Notes: a model not told the origin generated them from the sequence alone. A stretch of 64,000 nucleotides of DNA from Orientallactaga sibirica (GCA_036365145.1 JAEOAD010000001.1:106579001-106643000), one strand, 5' to 3'; shown: positions 1-11,842, counted from the stretch's first letter. Translations and numbers: made by a program.

Positions 1-1640
1 GTGGGAAGGAAGGGAAATTTTTGATTTGGGCATTGTCGTGTTTGCTTTCTAGTTTTTTTTTGTCTCTGTATTACTGTACTACATTACATGTATGATTTAT
101 CTTTAAGCCCCAAGTCCTTCCTTTATTTTAGTCCTTTCTGACCTCTATGTGAGTGTGAAAGTGAAGGGGATCCTGGATCTGGGGCTCTCGTGTTTTGCCT
201 CATGTGTGTACGTGCACATGCTCCTTTAAGAAGTCTCGTCATCTCCCCTCTCCCTTTCCAGATGGGCAAGGGGGGTGGGTCCCTTCTGGCTTGAGTCTTT
301 CAACTAGCCTTCTCCCTGGATCCTAATTCTCTCTTAAAAAAATCTCATAATAATTCATAACTTACTATTTTCAGAGTCTGTTTCTTCAGTTCATTGCTAA
401 TTCAGATAAAGACCAGAAGCTGGGGTCCACAGGCCTGGTATCTACTTCATCTTCATGAAATTTAATTCCTCCCTGGATCCAAAAATCCTGCAGCATAATT
501 ATCATCTCCTCTTCACACTATGTCTGCATCTGTACTAAATTCTGAATAAAGGCATACCCAATGGAGCTTTCTTTAAAACCTTAAACAAATCCAAGATCCT
601 AACTGTAGTTCCTGTAATTGAGTACTACCCTGTCAATGGTATCACTGTACTTAATCAGATGATTCCTTTCTCTGTTGCTCTCATACTCTCAAACAATTTC
701 TGTTTTGCATTTTTATCACTGTCCCCTATCTGCAACCCAACCCAGGCTTCTAAGCCTCATACCTAAACACTCAGCCACTGGTTGCTCAATCCATCCCGTT
801 CCTCTGTCTTGCTCTCCCTTCCTGCAAACCCTAAGTGAAAGAGCAAGGAGAGTCACAGAAGGGCAGGCTGTGTGGGTCAGCTCAGGAGCGGGAGAGCACT
901 AAGTGACAGTCAGCAAATGTAGAGAAAGTGTTGATGTGTATGTATACTGGCTCTGTCATGGGGGACAGGAACTATTCTATGCAAAAATCGGGGTTCGCAG
1001 GAAGCTACAATTCTATCCCTAACAAAAGCAGCATGTATACCCTCAGAGCCCACAAGCAAATGTAGCCTGAAGCAGCGAAGGCAGGACCACCTCTCCTCCT
1101 CAGAGGTTCAGGTGATGAAGGTTCTGTCTGGGGATATTCTTCCCTAACTCCTAAAGGACTAAGGAGAGAGAGCCTATCTGGAATCAGGTTATTTTTCTTT
1201 AAGCCAAACAACTGGGAACTCTTTAAGGAGAATAGTTTGTGCTTTCATTTTTGTTGCTGTTGTTATGCAAGTTGTTGTTTATTTTTGGTTTGGGGGCTGG
1301 GACCTGTCTTAATTTCTGGAATAACCAAAAGTGGCAGATTAGAGAGGCTGCACTTCCGAGGGAAGTTGGCTGGCTACCTGTTCTACACAGTACAATTGAT
1401 TGGAGACCCACAGAAACATAAAACTTTTTCATATTTATACCCTTAGTAACCAGTTGTACTACTTTATTACCCTTATCTTCCAAACATTCCTCAAATCCTA
1501 GTACATTACTGACTGTACGTTAATACTCACTCCCAACAGTACACTCACTCTTCACTCACTCTGCATGTTAACATCTCCATGGCTTGGTCTCCATCTAAAA
1601 TGTTCTTACCTTCAGTCTATCTACATACTAAGGACTGACT

Positions 1641-1667
1641 TTCTTTTTTTCTTTTCTTTTCTTTTCT

Positions 1668-1765
<98 letters not shown>

Positions 1766-1771
1766 TTTTTT
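1641..1771. repeat. (CTTT)n microsatellite
   Basis: Starts as TTTTC/TTTC, then many uninterrupted CTTT units; runs into an antisense B1, so it probably grew from the B1 A-tail. Confidence 0.95.
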
Positions 1772-1909
1772 TTTAAGGTAGGGTCTCACTCTAGCCCAGG
1801 CTGACCTGGAATTCACTATGTAGTCTCAAAGTAGCCTTGAACTCACGACGATCCTCCTACCTCTGCCTCCTGAGTGCTGAGATTAAAGGCATGCGCCACC
1901 ATGCCCGGC
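1772..1909 (-). mobile_element. B1 SINE, antisense
   Basis: AAGGTAGGGTCTCACTCTAG to CGCCACCATGCCCGGC; its A-tail side runs into the (CTTT)n repeat at 1641-1771. Confidence 0.9.
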
Positions 1910-2427
1910 AAGGACTGATTTTAATGCCACATCATCTTCCATATTTTCTCTTATCACAAGTATAAAAATAACTTCTCTTGGAAACCAAAACATACTATGT
2001 TTAGAGTCATCAAGCAGACAGCCTTCCTTGCCATACTTTTGATCAGGCAGGGAATTGTTTTTCTAAGAAGGAGCCTCACTCTGAATCAAACCCCTAAAAT
2101 TTCAAACAACAGTCATATCATAATAGATAAACCTAACAGATATATTCTATAGGACATTTACACTCATTTTTGCAAATCCTGCCCAGTATTTCTTAATGGT
2201 TTCTTCTTTGGTTTACACTATCATCTGGGGCCAAGCATCCTGTAGTGGGTAGGCTTCTAGAGTATAAGATAATGCACAAAAACAAAAGTTTATCTTACAT
2301 CCTACAGGATATTCATCTAGGTAAATAAACAGACCCTGTTTTTGTAAGTACTTAAGTTTGGAGTCTATTTTTATACTCTATAAATTGAAGATGACTAAAT
2401 TTAACCTCAAAGAATGAGTATTTTCTA

Positions 2428-2617
2428 GGGCTGGAGAAATGGCTTAGCAGTTAAGGCACTTGCCTGAGAAGCCTAAAGACCCAGGCTCCATTCCCCAGGT
2501 CCCATGTAAGCCAGATGAACAAAGTGGCACATGCCTCTGGAGTTCATTTGCAGTGGCTGGAGGTCCTAGTGCACCCATTCCCTCTGTCTGCCTCTCTCTC
2601 TCTCTCTCTATCTCGAA

Positions 2618-2656
<39 letters not shown>

Positions 2657-2668
2657 ATTTTTTTTAAA
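2428..2668 (+). mobile_element. B2-like SINE
   Basis: Full-length copy with an (AATA)n tail, flanked by a perfect 18-bp target duplication AAGAATGAGTATTTTCTA (2410-2427 and 2669-2686). Confidence 0.9.
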
Positions 2669-3976
2669 AAGAATGAGTATTTTCTAATACCTTCTCTCAT
2701 TATGTTCATGACCTCTGAAAAAGTCATCATGCAAATTGCCATATGATAACCTAGACCTGATGCCTCAGCAAACACTGCCTTGGAGGCAGTGGGACTAGGG
2801 CTTAGGAAGATCTACGCTGTGTGTGAAACAATGACATCACTGAAGAGTAACCTGCATAAGAATGCAACAGACAAAACAAGCAAACCACATGACAAGTGCC
2901 ATTATGTCCATAGCTGACTGAGGGGAAAGGAGTCAGCTGAGCTCTCCCTCAGGCCTGCCTGAGAACAATTTGGGTGATGTCCAAGTTTTTTCTTTTGGAA
3001 GGAAAGCTGCCATCATTAGTTAGGGCGGATAGAAACCCCTTGCAGTAGACTAAGGCAGGAGGATTGTGAAGTGAGACATTTGTTTACAGGATTAAGTGCC
3101 TTTACAAATTGAATTCACATTCACAAATGCGTGTAATTACAATTATAGATTAATTATAGATAATTATAGATGAAACAGAAGTTGCTACTTTGAAGTAAAA
3201 ACAAGGTATTTTGACAATTTAATAACATTCACTAGGGTAGATACTGTATTTCAAACATTACAATAAAAAAAATTCCTCTTAAGCCATTATTGCTCACAGC
3301 TTTCCCTATTTCTGACACAGCACTACAGGACCAATTCACACTTCAAACTTCTTTTCAAAGGTGAGAGCTGGTTTCGCTCTTACTGGAGCTCATCAGCTAT
3401 AGGTAGCAGGTCAAGAAACTTTTTTTTTTTTAATTTGCCTTAAAACATTATCCCCGCTTCTGTTTTATTTATTAATGAAGGAACTCATATTTCCACAAAA
3501 TCTTTCCTGTAAGAAACCTATATAAATAAAAACACCTTTTAACAGCCTTTGGTTCATTTTCCTATTTTTCACTGACTGGTACTATAAACAAACCACAAAA
3601 CAAAAACCCTTAGGCTTACTCAATAAATAGTAAATATAAATGAATCCAATCTATAGAGATCTGCTAACAGGTTATCAATTAGACAAGCTTTATACAAAGA
3701 TATCAATTCAGAAATCATTTCCAATGTACTTATTCAGCAAATACATACTGAGCACCAGCTGCATGAAAGCATTATGGAAGGGGAACACAGTGGTGAATAA
3801 GACAGACACTCTCCTGCTGCAGTGCTGAGGCACAGTGGACCAATACAGAAAGACTGTGCTGAATCTTTAACCTCTTGTTTTGCAGCCAATGCCAAATAGA
3901 TCCAATATTTATTGTATCATTTCAGAATCTTAAGTCTACCAGAGCTCCATCACAAGCTATACAAAAAATGTGTTTT

Positions 3977-4274
3977 GGGTGCTGGAGAGATGGCTTAGCA
4001 CTTAAGGAGCATGCCTGCGAAGCAGAAGGGCCCAGTTCGATTCTCCAGGTCCCATGTAAGACAGATGCACATGGTGGCGCATGTGTCTGGAGTTCGTTTG
4101 CAGTGGCCAGAGGCCCTGGCACACCCACTCTTTCTCTCTGTCTTTAATAAATAAATAAATAAATCTAAAGTCAGAAAAAAAAAAAACCTAGTACCCCACA
4201 GTCCAATATTCTCACTCTCTCACTCTCCCTCTCACTCTCTCTAATAAATAAATTTAAAAAAGAAAAGAAAAGAA
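3977..4274 (+). mobile_element. B2-like SINE with 3' transduction and mosaic tail
   Basis: B2-like body 3977-4165, then 44 nt (4166-4209) nearly identical to unique sequence following another B2-like copy at 4978-5021, then a separate CT-rich (AATAAATAAA) tail (4210-4274). The whole block is bounded by the 14-bp target duplication AAAAAATGTGTTTT (3963-3976, 4275-4288), so it was inserted as one unit. Confidence 0.8.
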
Positions 4275-4427
4275 AAAAAATGTGTTTTAAATCCAGCCAA
4301 AACCTTAGGTCATCGTAAATACTTTTAACAACAAACCATAAATTTTTAAGTGTGTTCCATTCCATTCCAGTCCCAAATATCTATTATATATTTTGCAAGG
4401 AATATCCGTTAAGATGTGCAAATTGAG

Positions 4428-4570
4428 CCTTGTGTGGTGGTACACTCAAGAGGCAGCACTAGGAAGGCACAGGTAGGAGGATGGCTGTGAGTTGGAGGCC
4501 AGCCTGAGCCTACATAGTGAATTCCAAGTCAGCCTGGGCTACAGTGAGACCCTACCTCAAAAATTAAAAA
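4428..4570 (+). mobile_element. B1 SINE
   Basis: GCCTTGTGTGGTGGTACACT to GAGACCCTACCTCAAAAA. Confidence 0.85.
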
Positions 4571-4789
4571 ATACATATGCAAATTGAGCCTGCTAGTCCA
4601 CTGCTGTTCTTCAGTCTTCAATCTAATAGTTTACTATTCATTGCAGAAAAGTCTATCATATCAGAAAGGTTTAATTTTTAAACATCTTCCCCAAATACAG
4701 TTCTAAAGCAGCACAAATGAAAAGAATAACTTATCTTTGTGATCAGTTCTAATAAGATTCTGATATGGCAATTAAAGTCAGCAAAAAAA

Positions 4790-4977
4790 GAGCTGGAGAG
4801 AGGGGTTAGCAGTTAAGGCGCTTGCCTATGAAGCCTAAGAATCCAGTTTTGATTCTCCAGGTCCCATGTAAGCCAGATGCACAAGGTGGTACATGTGTCT
4901 GGAGTTCATTTGCAGTGGCCAGAGGCCCTGGCACACCCGCTCTTTCTCTCTGTCTTTAATAAATAAATAAATAAATC
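4790..4977 (+). mobile_element. B2-like SINE (probable source of the 3977 copy)
   Basis: tRNA-derived head GAGCTGGAGAGAGGGGTTAG to an (AAAT)n tail. Target duplication TAAAGTCAG at 4773-4781 and 4978-4986, each followed by an A run. Its right flank reappears in the 3977-4274 insertion. Confidence 0.8.
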
Positions 4978-5081
4978 TAAAGTCAGAAAAAAATAAAACC
5001 TAGTACCCCACAGTCCAATATCTGCTCATAACCTTCATATACATGGTTTTCAAATACTTTAATGTTAAAAGACAAACTATC

Positions 5082-5240
5082 AGGCTGGGCGTGGTGGCGC
5101 ATGCCTTTAATCCAAGCACTCTGGAGACAGAAGTAGGAGGATCACAGTGAGTTTGAGGCCACCCTGAGAATACAGAGTGAATTCCAGGTCAGCCTGAGCT
5201 AGAGTGAGACCCAACCTAAAAAAAAAAAAAAAAAAAAAGA
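5082..5240 (+). mobile_element. B1 SINE
   Basis: GGCTGGGCGTGGTGGCGCAT to GAGACCCAACC and an A-tail of about 21 nt; AAAGACAAACT repeats flank it as target duplication. Confidence 0.92.
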
Positions 5241-6993
5241 CAAACTGTCTGATAAAAAGCTTCTAAACAATTCAGTTATGGAACAAAAAGAACCTCTGTA
5301 AGAAACTACCTTGCTTCCCATGACAAAAATAGGACACTTAAGTTCCAAAAAGGTGAATTTATGAAGATCAAATTCTACTTTGAAAGATAAAGCTGTGGTA
5401 GCTATTTCCAAGATCTCTAAATTAGTTCTGCAAAAAGGGAGAAATAATCTTTAAACTACAGTAATCACAACCTAATTGAGTTTGGGGGTAAATTTTAACA
5501 TATTGAGTTTCCTAAAAGTGCAACTAAACTAAAAAGCTGCCTTTCCTTTACTCCTCTGTGAAGTGTTAGAGGAGACCAAGGTCAATTATTCCTGGGGGGG
5601 GGGGGGCTGACTTAACTTTGCACACAAAATTCTAAGCAAGATACTACATAGTTATGTGCCTTCTTCTCCCTGTGTCATAGCTGTCCAAGTCCCAAGTCTC
5701 TCTGCCTCACCCATGTACACAAATGTGTTTTGAAAAGGCTCAGGGCATAGATGGAGCAAAACCCTCCCTCAAATAGTGTGGACTCCCGTGACAAGGTAAC
5801 AGAAGAAAGAAGTTATGGTCCACCAAGTTTCTAAAGGGCTGGGATGACACTGCTCAGTGGAAGGGTGCCCACCATCCACAAGGCCATGCCATCTATCACA
5901 TTATGATCACTTTGGTATCTTGGATCCATGCAATTTTACTTGTATCTAATTACCTTTTTTAAAGATCAAGGCAGAAATTAATGTAGAAATCTTAATTTGA
6001 AGCTACATGCATAGATCTCACTATTCTCACGTCAGCAAGTCCAAGAATATATGAAAAGTATTTTTTCTTCCAAACCTGAAAACTAAAAAGGATAAAGCAT
6101 TTTGACATCCCCCTTCCAATGAAAGAGTTTTGGTTAAATTAATGCTTAAATCTTCAAGCCACTTTTGGCCAGTGTTTCATAATTTACTATTCTATTGCTC
6201 ACAGAAATAAATGATTCATTAGCACTTACTACATAATTCTACCAGATTATCAAGCTAGCGCATGCATTTTAGGAAAGTAAAACATTGAGAAATACACTCC
6301 TAAACAGTCAACATGGGGGTTTCATTGCCCCTAAATGTTTATTGCTCCTTTACTCCAATATTTTCCCTTTATTTACTTTTATACCCAAACAAAATTTAAA
6401 GTCTCAATTGAGAACTTCAAAGTTTGAAACAATGTAAGATTAGAGGATCTAACGTAGATTTAAATGATTCATCTCACTGCTACTCCTAAAATGAATAATA
6501 AATTTAACACAAATAGTGTAGGGCAAGTGACATGTTTATGAGAAATTTAAGAATTGGCTTTAGTTATTTAAAGGCAAAGATTTAAAAAAAAAAAAAAAAC
6601 CCTAAACTTCAAGTGAAAGATTCTTTAACTTGAAACTGTTATGTGACTTTGGTGAACCAGGGAGATTACTAGCTATCCTTCAAGCTATCATCAATTCCCC
6701 AAAGAGGTGAGCAGAGTACACTGTTTGCAATCTCAACATGTAGCTATAAACAGGATTTTTAAATCAAATATAAATCAAATCATCAGTTATGCTGTAATGC
6801 ATCACATTAATGGATGGGTATTAATTAAAATTAACATTAAAAAAAAGATTTAATTAAATGGTACATTAATTAAAAGTTACAAAGTGGTTACTGTACTACA
6901 CCTCAGCCATTCCTTTCAGCTAAGGAAAACACACATGAAATATCAATGACATTCCATGGAGTCTCTACTGATTACAAAAGCTTCAGGTTGAGA

Positions 6994-7022
6994 CTGAGGA
7001 GCGGCTTGGTCAGTAAGTGTCT

Positions 7023-7055
<33 letters not shown>

Positions 7056-7278
7056 GCATGAGGAGCTGAGTTCGGATTTCCAGTATGAATGTCAAAGGCA
7101 GCCAGTTCCTGTAACACCAGTACCCACATAAGCCAGATGCACAAGAGGGCGCAGGTATTTGGAGTTCCTTTGCAGTGGCTGCGTGCCCTGGAGCACCCAT
7201 TCTCTCTCTCTCTCTCTCTCTCTCTTTCTATCTCGCTTTCTTTCTCTCTCTCAAATAAATAAATAAATATTTTTTTAA
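6994..7278 (+). mobile_element. B2-like SINE containing an (AC)n expansion
   Basis: Diverged head (GGAGCGGCTTGGTCAGTAAG), an internal CA repeat (7024-7054), then the usual 'AAGCCAGATGCACAAG', 'TTTGCAGTGGCT', CT-rich stretch and (AATA)n tail. Confidence 0.7.
7024..7054. repeat. (CA)n microsatellite
   Basis: Uninterrupted CA units inside the B2-like copy; a second short CA run lies at 7376-7405. Confidence 0.95.
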
Positions 7279-7461
7279 AAGAATACAGTAGAAAGTGATT
7301 GTGGAAGACATCTGAGTAGACCTCTTGCCTCCCTACAGACACACACATGTGCCCACATGTGCGCATGTTAACGAACACACATACACACACACACACACAC
7401 ACACCCATCAACTTTATATGCAGTTATCCTGAATAAGACTAGACCTTAAAAAAATAAACAC

Positions 7462-7622
7462 ATAAGCTGCACGCCTTTAATCCCAGCACTTGGGAGGCAG
7501 AGGTAGGAGGATCCCCGTGAGTTCCAGGCCACCCTGAGACTACATAGTTAATTACAGGTCAGCCTAGGCCAGAGTAAGACCCTACCTCAAAAAACCAAAA
7601 TAATAATAATAATAAAAATAAA
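7462..7622 (+). mobile_element. B1 SINE
   Basis: 'AAGCTGCACGCCTTTAATCC' (start truncated) to GACCCTACCTCAAAAAACC and an (AAT)n tail. Confidence 0.88.
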
Positions 7623-8524
7623 CAAACACATGCACCTTCTTGGGGATTCTTACTTACTTGTTAACTCTTATTACTGCCACATTTGTGAACTACCTAGTAT
7701 CTTCAAACAATTTTGACATGAAACGACCAAAAAGAAACAAAAGCAGCAGGCCAATTATCACTGCTGTTTTGGGTAATCAATCCTGGATAAGGAAAGACCT
7801 GAGAAAGCTGCGCGGGAATTGTACTCTTTCCCTATCAATGCCTTCATCTTTGCCACATGATCAAGGCTCTGCAATTACAAAGGTGTAGTTAATAGCTGGG
7901 GAAGGCCACACACGTTTGACTACGAGCATCCCCCTCTGAAACTACCTATTTTTCCTTGGAGAAACACTCCGCCTAAACCTCCAGAAAGATGAAAAAGGAA
8001 CAGGAGACAAAACTACGCGGTGAGAGCGGCAGGAGCGTAACCAGGGGGTTCTGGCTGCAAATCCACGTCTCTTTCCTCTAAAACCGACCAACAAAACAGA
8101 ACAATCAAGACGGGACTCTCGGCCAAAGTTGTAGAAATTCTTTTAACAGATGATCAACGCTGCTGCCCCGGGGACTGCTTCCTTCAGAACGTGGGTGAGG
8201 AGCACGATTTTACAAGTTGGAACTGAAGCTGATTTTAAAAACGCCTTGATGTCTTTGTCATAAAAACAAAGAAGATCGTCGCGGCCGCCCTGACATCACG
8301 TCGGGGAACCTCGCAGGGCAGTCGATGACAGCGTCGGGGGCGGAGGGGGTTCACGGCCCACTCGAAGCGCCGCCGAGCCGGCTCTGCAGGCGGCCGGGAG
8401 CAGCCGCAGCTCCCCGGACACAGCCCCGGGGCCACGCCGACCCGGCCCGCCGCCTCCTTCCCGGGTGTCGGGGCTCCAAAGGCAGGCGGGCAGCGGGGCC
8501 GGCAACCGCGTCCCCGGCGCCTAC

Positions 8525-8830
8525 CTTCGCTGCCCTCCTTCCGAAAGCAGGCGGAGAGGAGGAGGAGGCGCGCCACGGCCCAGCACTTCCCCGGACGCCC
8601 CTCGGGCCAACAACTCACCGTACTTCTCCTAGCCTCAGGCCGCACCCCAACGAGGCCGCTAGAGCTGCGGCTCAGGGGGCCAGCTTCTCCATGGCGGGAT
8701 CCCCGCAGACTCGGAGCGCGCGGGAGAGTCACCGCGGGAAAGACCAGGGCCGATCGCTCGCTCCCCGCCCAGCTTTCCCTAAAGCCCCGCGGAGCTGACA
8801 CATCAACAAAGATGGCTGCCACGCTGAAGC
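8525..8830 (-). promoter_or_regulatory. CCDC186: CCDC186 promoter and non-coding exon 1 (inferred by synteny)
   Basis: CpG island at about 8280-9000 upstream of and divergent from TDRD1, where mammals carry CCDC186 (C10orf118), a coiled-coil protein of Golgi/dense-core-vesicle traffic. On the minus strand there are two good donors: ACG|GTGAGT (exon side from 8619) and AAG|GTAGGC (exon side from 8525). Promoter signals are a YY1-type AAGATGGCTGCC (8809-8820), a CCAAT box (8871-8879), a KLF/Sp-type GGGGCGTGGC and a CRE-like GTGACGCGA near 8895. No coding sequence of CCDC186 is recognisable in the window, so the identity rests on gene order only. Confidence 0.55.
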
Positions 8831-9775
8831 CGGCCCCGCTACAGCTGAGGGGGCGTGGCTTTGTAGAGGAACCAATCAGCGCTGCGCGAACGCCGTGACG
8901 CGACGCACCTTAGAGGGCCGCAGTAACCTGCCTGCGGTGGGCGGGGCCTGCTCAGCACCGCCTCCGGCCTCGCGGCTCCCGCTGGCCCCGCCCAGTGTCT
9001 CCCACTGACTCAGATGCTCACCCAGCGGGAAGACTAGCTTGGGGTGGATTCGATGGCGAGCCGGCTTTTCAGCGCTCGGTCCAGTCCGACCGCTCCCGCC
9101 CCTTGACCCAAGCGGGTGGTTTCTTTAGAAGGAAATGCTCACAGGGCATTATCCACCCTTTGTCCGATCATCGTGTGAGTCACTAGCATCTAGCAATAAA
9201 AGACGATGAGAAATAGTGGCTTCCCGGCTCTGATGTGCAAACTTTGTACCTGTCGCGGCTGGGCGGGGTTGGCAGGAGCGTCCAAGGTGCCCAAACGACC
9301 ATCATCCTGGGATGGACCACTGGGCGGGCGGCGTTCAGAGTTCGAATCTTCTGAGGCATGCGTGCCATTGTTGAATAATAAAATGTGGGTGCGTCTCGTG
9401 AGCGAGGAGTTAGCCTCTCCAGGGCTGCGTGGCTGCAAGAAGGGTGGGGATACATTTGCCCAGCCCAGTTCGAAGAAGGAATGTTTGCGATATCCCTCTG
9501 TGGAGGGTTTTGCAAATCACTGTCCAGTGAAACCATGTTTTAAGACCACGTAGCCAAAACTCTACAAATACTTCATTCAGATGACTCTTCGATGCAAGTT
9601 TGTAAAACAAAACTTAACCTCTGTTGTGCTTTTTGCATAATTACTTATGGGGGGAGGAAACAGCGCTGTATACCTCTACCCATCTAGCACTTTGAGCAGG
9701 AAATGGTACCTCCCTCCTCTAGGGTACTATATTAACCGCACTTTGCAATTTAAATATGACAGTTAAAAAAATCTG

Positions 9776-9838
9776 AGCTGGGTGTGGTGGGTGTTCATCC
9801 GTGCTGGACTCTATAGGACCCTGTCAAAAAAGAGAAAG
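9776..9838 (+). mobile_element. B1 SINE fragments
   Basis: GAGCTGGGTGTGGTGGGTGT followed quickly by 'GGACCCTGTCAAAAAAG', suggesting an internally deleted copy. Confidence 0.5.
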
Positions 9839-10095
9839 AAGACTTTAACAAACATTCCTAGTGAGGCATATTACAAAATTACCCAGGGGTTAAAAAAAAA
9901 TCAAAGATGCTGTGTTTCAGTACTTGTGAGAAAAGATTTCTGAAATGTATCTCTTAATATATGATTTATATAAAGTGTATTAATTATGTCTGTGGGAATC
10001 AGGTTCAAATATAAATCAACTGAAATAGAATATATTTTAACTTGAAAATACCACAGTGAGATTATGGTGTTTGTGTTTTTGCTTTCAGTAAGTCT

Positions 10096-10172
10096 GGGGC
10101 TAGGGATATCGCTCAGTGGTAAAACATTTACTTAAAATGGGCAAGGCTCTAGGTTCGATCCTTGGAGAGATG
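10096..10172 (+). mobile_element. ID SINE
   Basis: GGGGCTAGGGATATCGCTCA ... AGGTTCGATCCTTGGAGAGA, tRNA-like head with recognisable A and B boxes. Confidence 0.65.
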
Positions 10173-10177
10173 AGTGC

Positions 10178-10569
10178 TGTGGTAGTTTGAATATATGTCC
10201 CCCAATATATTCAGTGTTTTATTAGTTATAGTTTGCATCTGCAATCACCTTGCTAGAGGCAATGTCACTGGGGCCAGTCTTAAGGTGTTAATGGTGTGGG
10301 TTTGAGATTCCATTGTAAAGATATGCAAATGTGCCTAGCAGGAGTTCCTGAAGTGTGCTGTGTGACCTTTTGGCAGTAGTTTTGCTCTGTGTGCTGTGGT
10401 GGCTGGTTGGCTTTTCTCTCTCTGCTTGGCCCTGTGGAGAGCAGGCCAGCTTCTCCTGCCATTATTGAACTTCTCCTGGATCTGTAAGCTTCAATAAATA
10501 ATATCCCTTCCTCCATAACTGTGCCTGGTCTGGAAGTTCATCTCAGCGAACCTGAAGCTGTCTGCTACA
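10178..10569 (+). mobile_element. Solo LTR, MaLR-like (392 bp)
   Basis: Begins TGTGGTAGTTTGAATATATG and ends CTGTCTGCTACA, i.e. TG...CA termini, flanked by a perfect 5-bp target duplication AGTGC (10173-10177 and 10570-10574). AATAAA lies about 75 nt before the end. The 5-bp duplication fits the ERVL/MaLR class. No internal or protein-coding part is present. A relative lies inverted at 57379-57732. Confidence 0.85.
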
Positions 10570-10842
10570 AGTGCCCACTGAAAACACTCCTACTCTCCAG
10601 ACAGTATCTCTAGATATTTCCACTAAAAGTTAATTGGGCTGAAAAGTAACAAGGTCTGATGTCAAGTTTGGGTTAAGAAATTTGTTATAGTACATATTCT
10701 ATTTACATGTGGGCTTGGCCTAATGGCTGTCTTCCATAGTATTTAGTATGGAACATGGAGAAACTTTAAAGAAGAGAAATCTAATGACCACTGCCTCAGC
10801 AAGATGATCAAACCCAACATCAGTTATCAAAAATCATTGTTG

Positions 10843-11067
10843 TGGGCTGGAGAGATGGCTTAGCGGTTAAGGCGCCTGCCTCCTAAGCCCAAGAATGCCG
10901 GTTCCAATCTCCAGGTCCCACGTTTAGCCAGATGCAAAGTAACGCAAGGGCGCAATGCCGCACTTGACCACAAGGGGGTGCACACATCTGGATTTTGTTC
11001 ACAGCAGCTGAGAGACTGCTGGCCTGCTATCTCTGTCTTCCTCTCCCTCTCTCTCTCTGTCTCTCTC

Positions 11068-11100
<33 letters not shown>
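10843..11100 (+). mobile_element. B2-like SINE, longer subfamily
   Basis: Head GGGCTGGAGAGATGGCTTAG. Between 'GCCAGATGCAAAG' and the 3' part it has an extra segment (GGCGCAATGCCGCACTTGAC...), also seen in the copy at 26905-27135. Ends in an almost pure A-tail of about 36 nt (11068-11099). Confidence 0.85.
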
Positions 11101-11129
11101 ATTGTTGAGTACTGGACCAGAAGCAGCTG

Positions 11130-11295
11130 ATGGGAGGAAAAGGTTTCTTTTGGCTTACAGTCTAAAGGAGAAATTTCACGATGGCAGAAGAAAACAAGGC
11201 ATGAGCAGAGGGTGGACTTCACTACCACAGCAGGTGGAACCACAGCAGGACTGTGAGCCCTGTTCTGGCAAGAGTGAGAGGGAGTAGGCAGTTAC
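11130..11295 (-). mobile_element. MaLR-like LTR fragment, antisense
   Basis: Shares with 56540-56805 the order 'TTTCACGATGGCAG ... GAGCAGAGGGTGGACTTC ... AGGACTGTGAG'. Partial and diverged; class assignment tentative. Confidence 0.4.
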
Positions 11296-11344
11296 AGTGA
11301 CTGGGCCCATAAAAGTAAAGACAGGAACGTCTGCACAAAGATGA

Positions 11345-11432
11345 TTTCTTTTTAAAATTTTTTTTGTTTATTTTTATTTATTTATTAGCAACAGACAGAG
11401 AGAGAGAAAGAGGCAGACATGATGGACGGTGG
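11345..11432 (-). mobile_element. B2-like SINE, 3' end only
   Basis: TTTTATTTATTTATTAGCAA plus (AGAG)n and 'GGCAGACATGATGG', the antisense tail and CT region of the family without a head. Confidence 0.6.
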
Positions 11433-11561
11433 GGCAGGAGTCTAAGGAAATCTGAATAAACTATGGAGATTAGTAGTTAATGTTGGTTTTATTGTGAGAA
11501 TGACATCACTAATATAACATGTTGATCATAGGGAAAACTGGATCTATCTCACTGTGGAAAC

Positions 11562-11775
11562 CCTTTTTTTGGGGACAGAATCTTGTGTAGCCCAGGTTGG
11601 CCTCGAACTCATTATGTAATCAAGGATGACCTTGGGCTCCTGATCGTCCTGCCTTAACCTCAAGTATGCTAGGATTATAGGAATGCAACACCACAGCACC
11701 TCTATGTGGTGTTGGGATGGAACAAAGGCTTCATGCATGCTAGACACGAACTCTACCAACTGAGTTACACGCCAC
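11562..11775 (-). mobile_element. B4-type composite SINE, antisense
   Basis: B1-like part 'TAGCCCAGGTTGGCCTCGAA', then 'ATGCATGCTAGACACGAACT CTACC', the antisense ID-like head. Confidence 0.65.
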
Positions 11776-11842
11776 CCTCATCTCTACTTCCATCTTTATT
11801 CTGTATACCTAAATCTGTTCTTAAAATAATGTATAAAAAAAA

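Larger units (their letters stand above)
1..8524 (-). other. CCDC186: CCDC186 intron 1, part (inferred)
   Basis: AT-rich, SINE-studded sequence without any recognisable coding exon on either strand. If the promoter call is right this is the first intron, with the coding exons beyond position 1. Unique-looking stretches 1-1600, 1920-2400, 2690-3960, 5250-6990 and 7630-8200 show nothing further to me. Confidence 0.45.

Noticed and set aside
7010..7411. 133-aa minus-strand frame with Cys-Val repeats.
   Set aside because: Translation of CA and CT microsatellites in a SINE.
8235..8822. 195-aa minus-strand and 157-aa plus-strand open frames in the CCDC186 island.
   Set aside because: Open because of high GC content (few stops). 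They cross the proposed donors and match no protein I know.
9183..9610. Frames of 66-117 aa on both strands around 9.2-9.6 kb.
   Set aside because: No family resemblance, no splice or poly(A) context; one strand's frame shadows the other.
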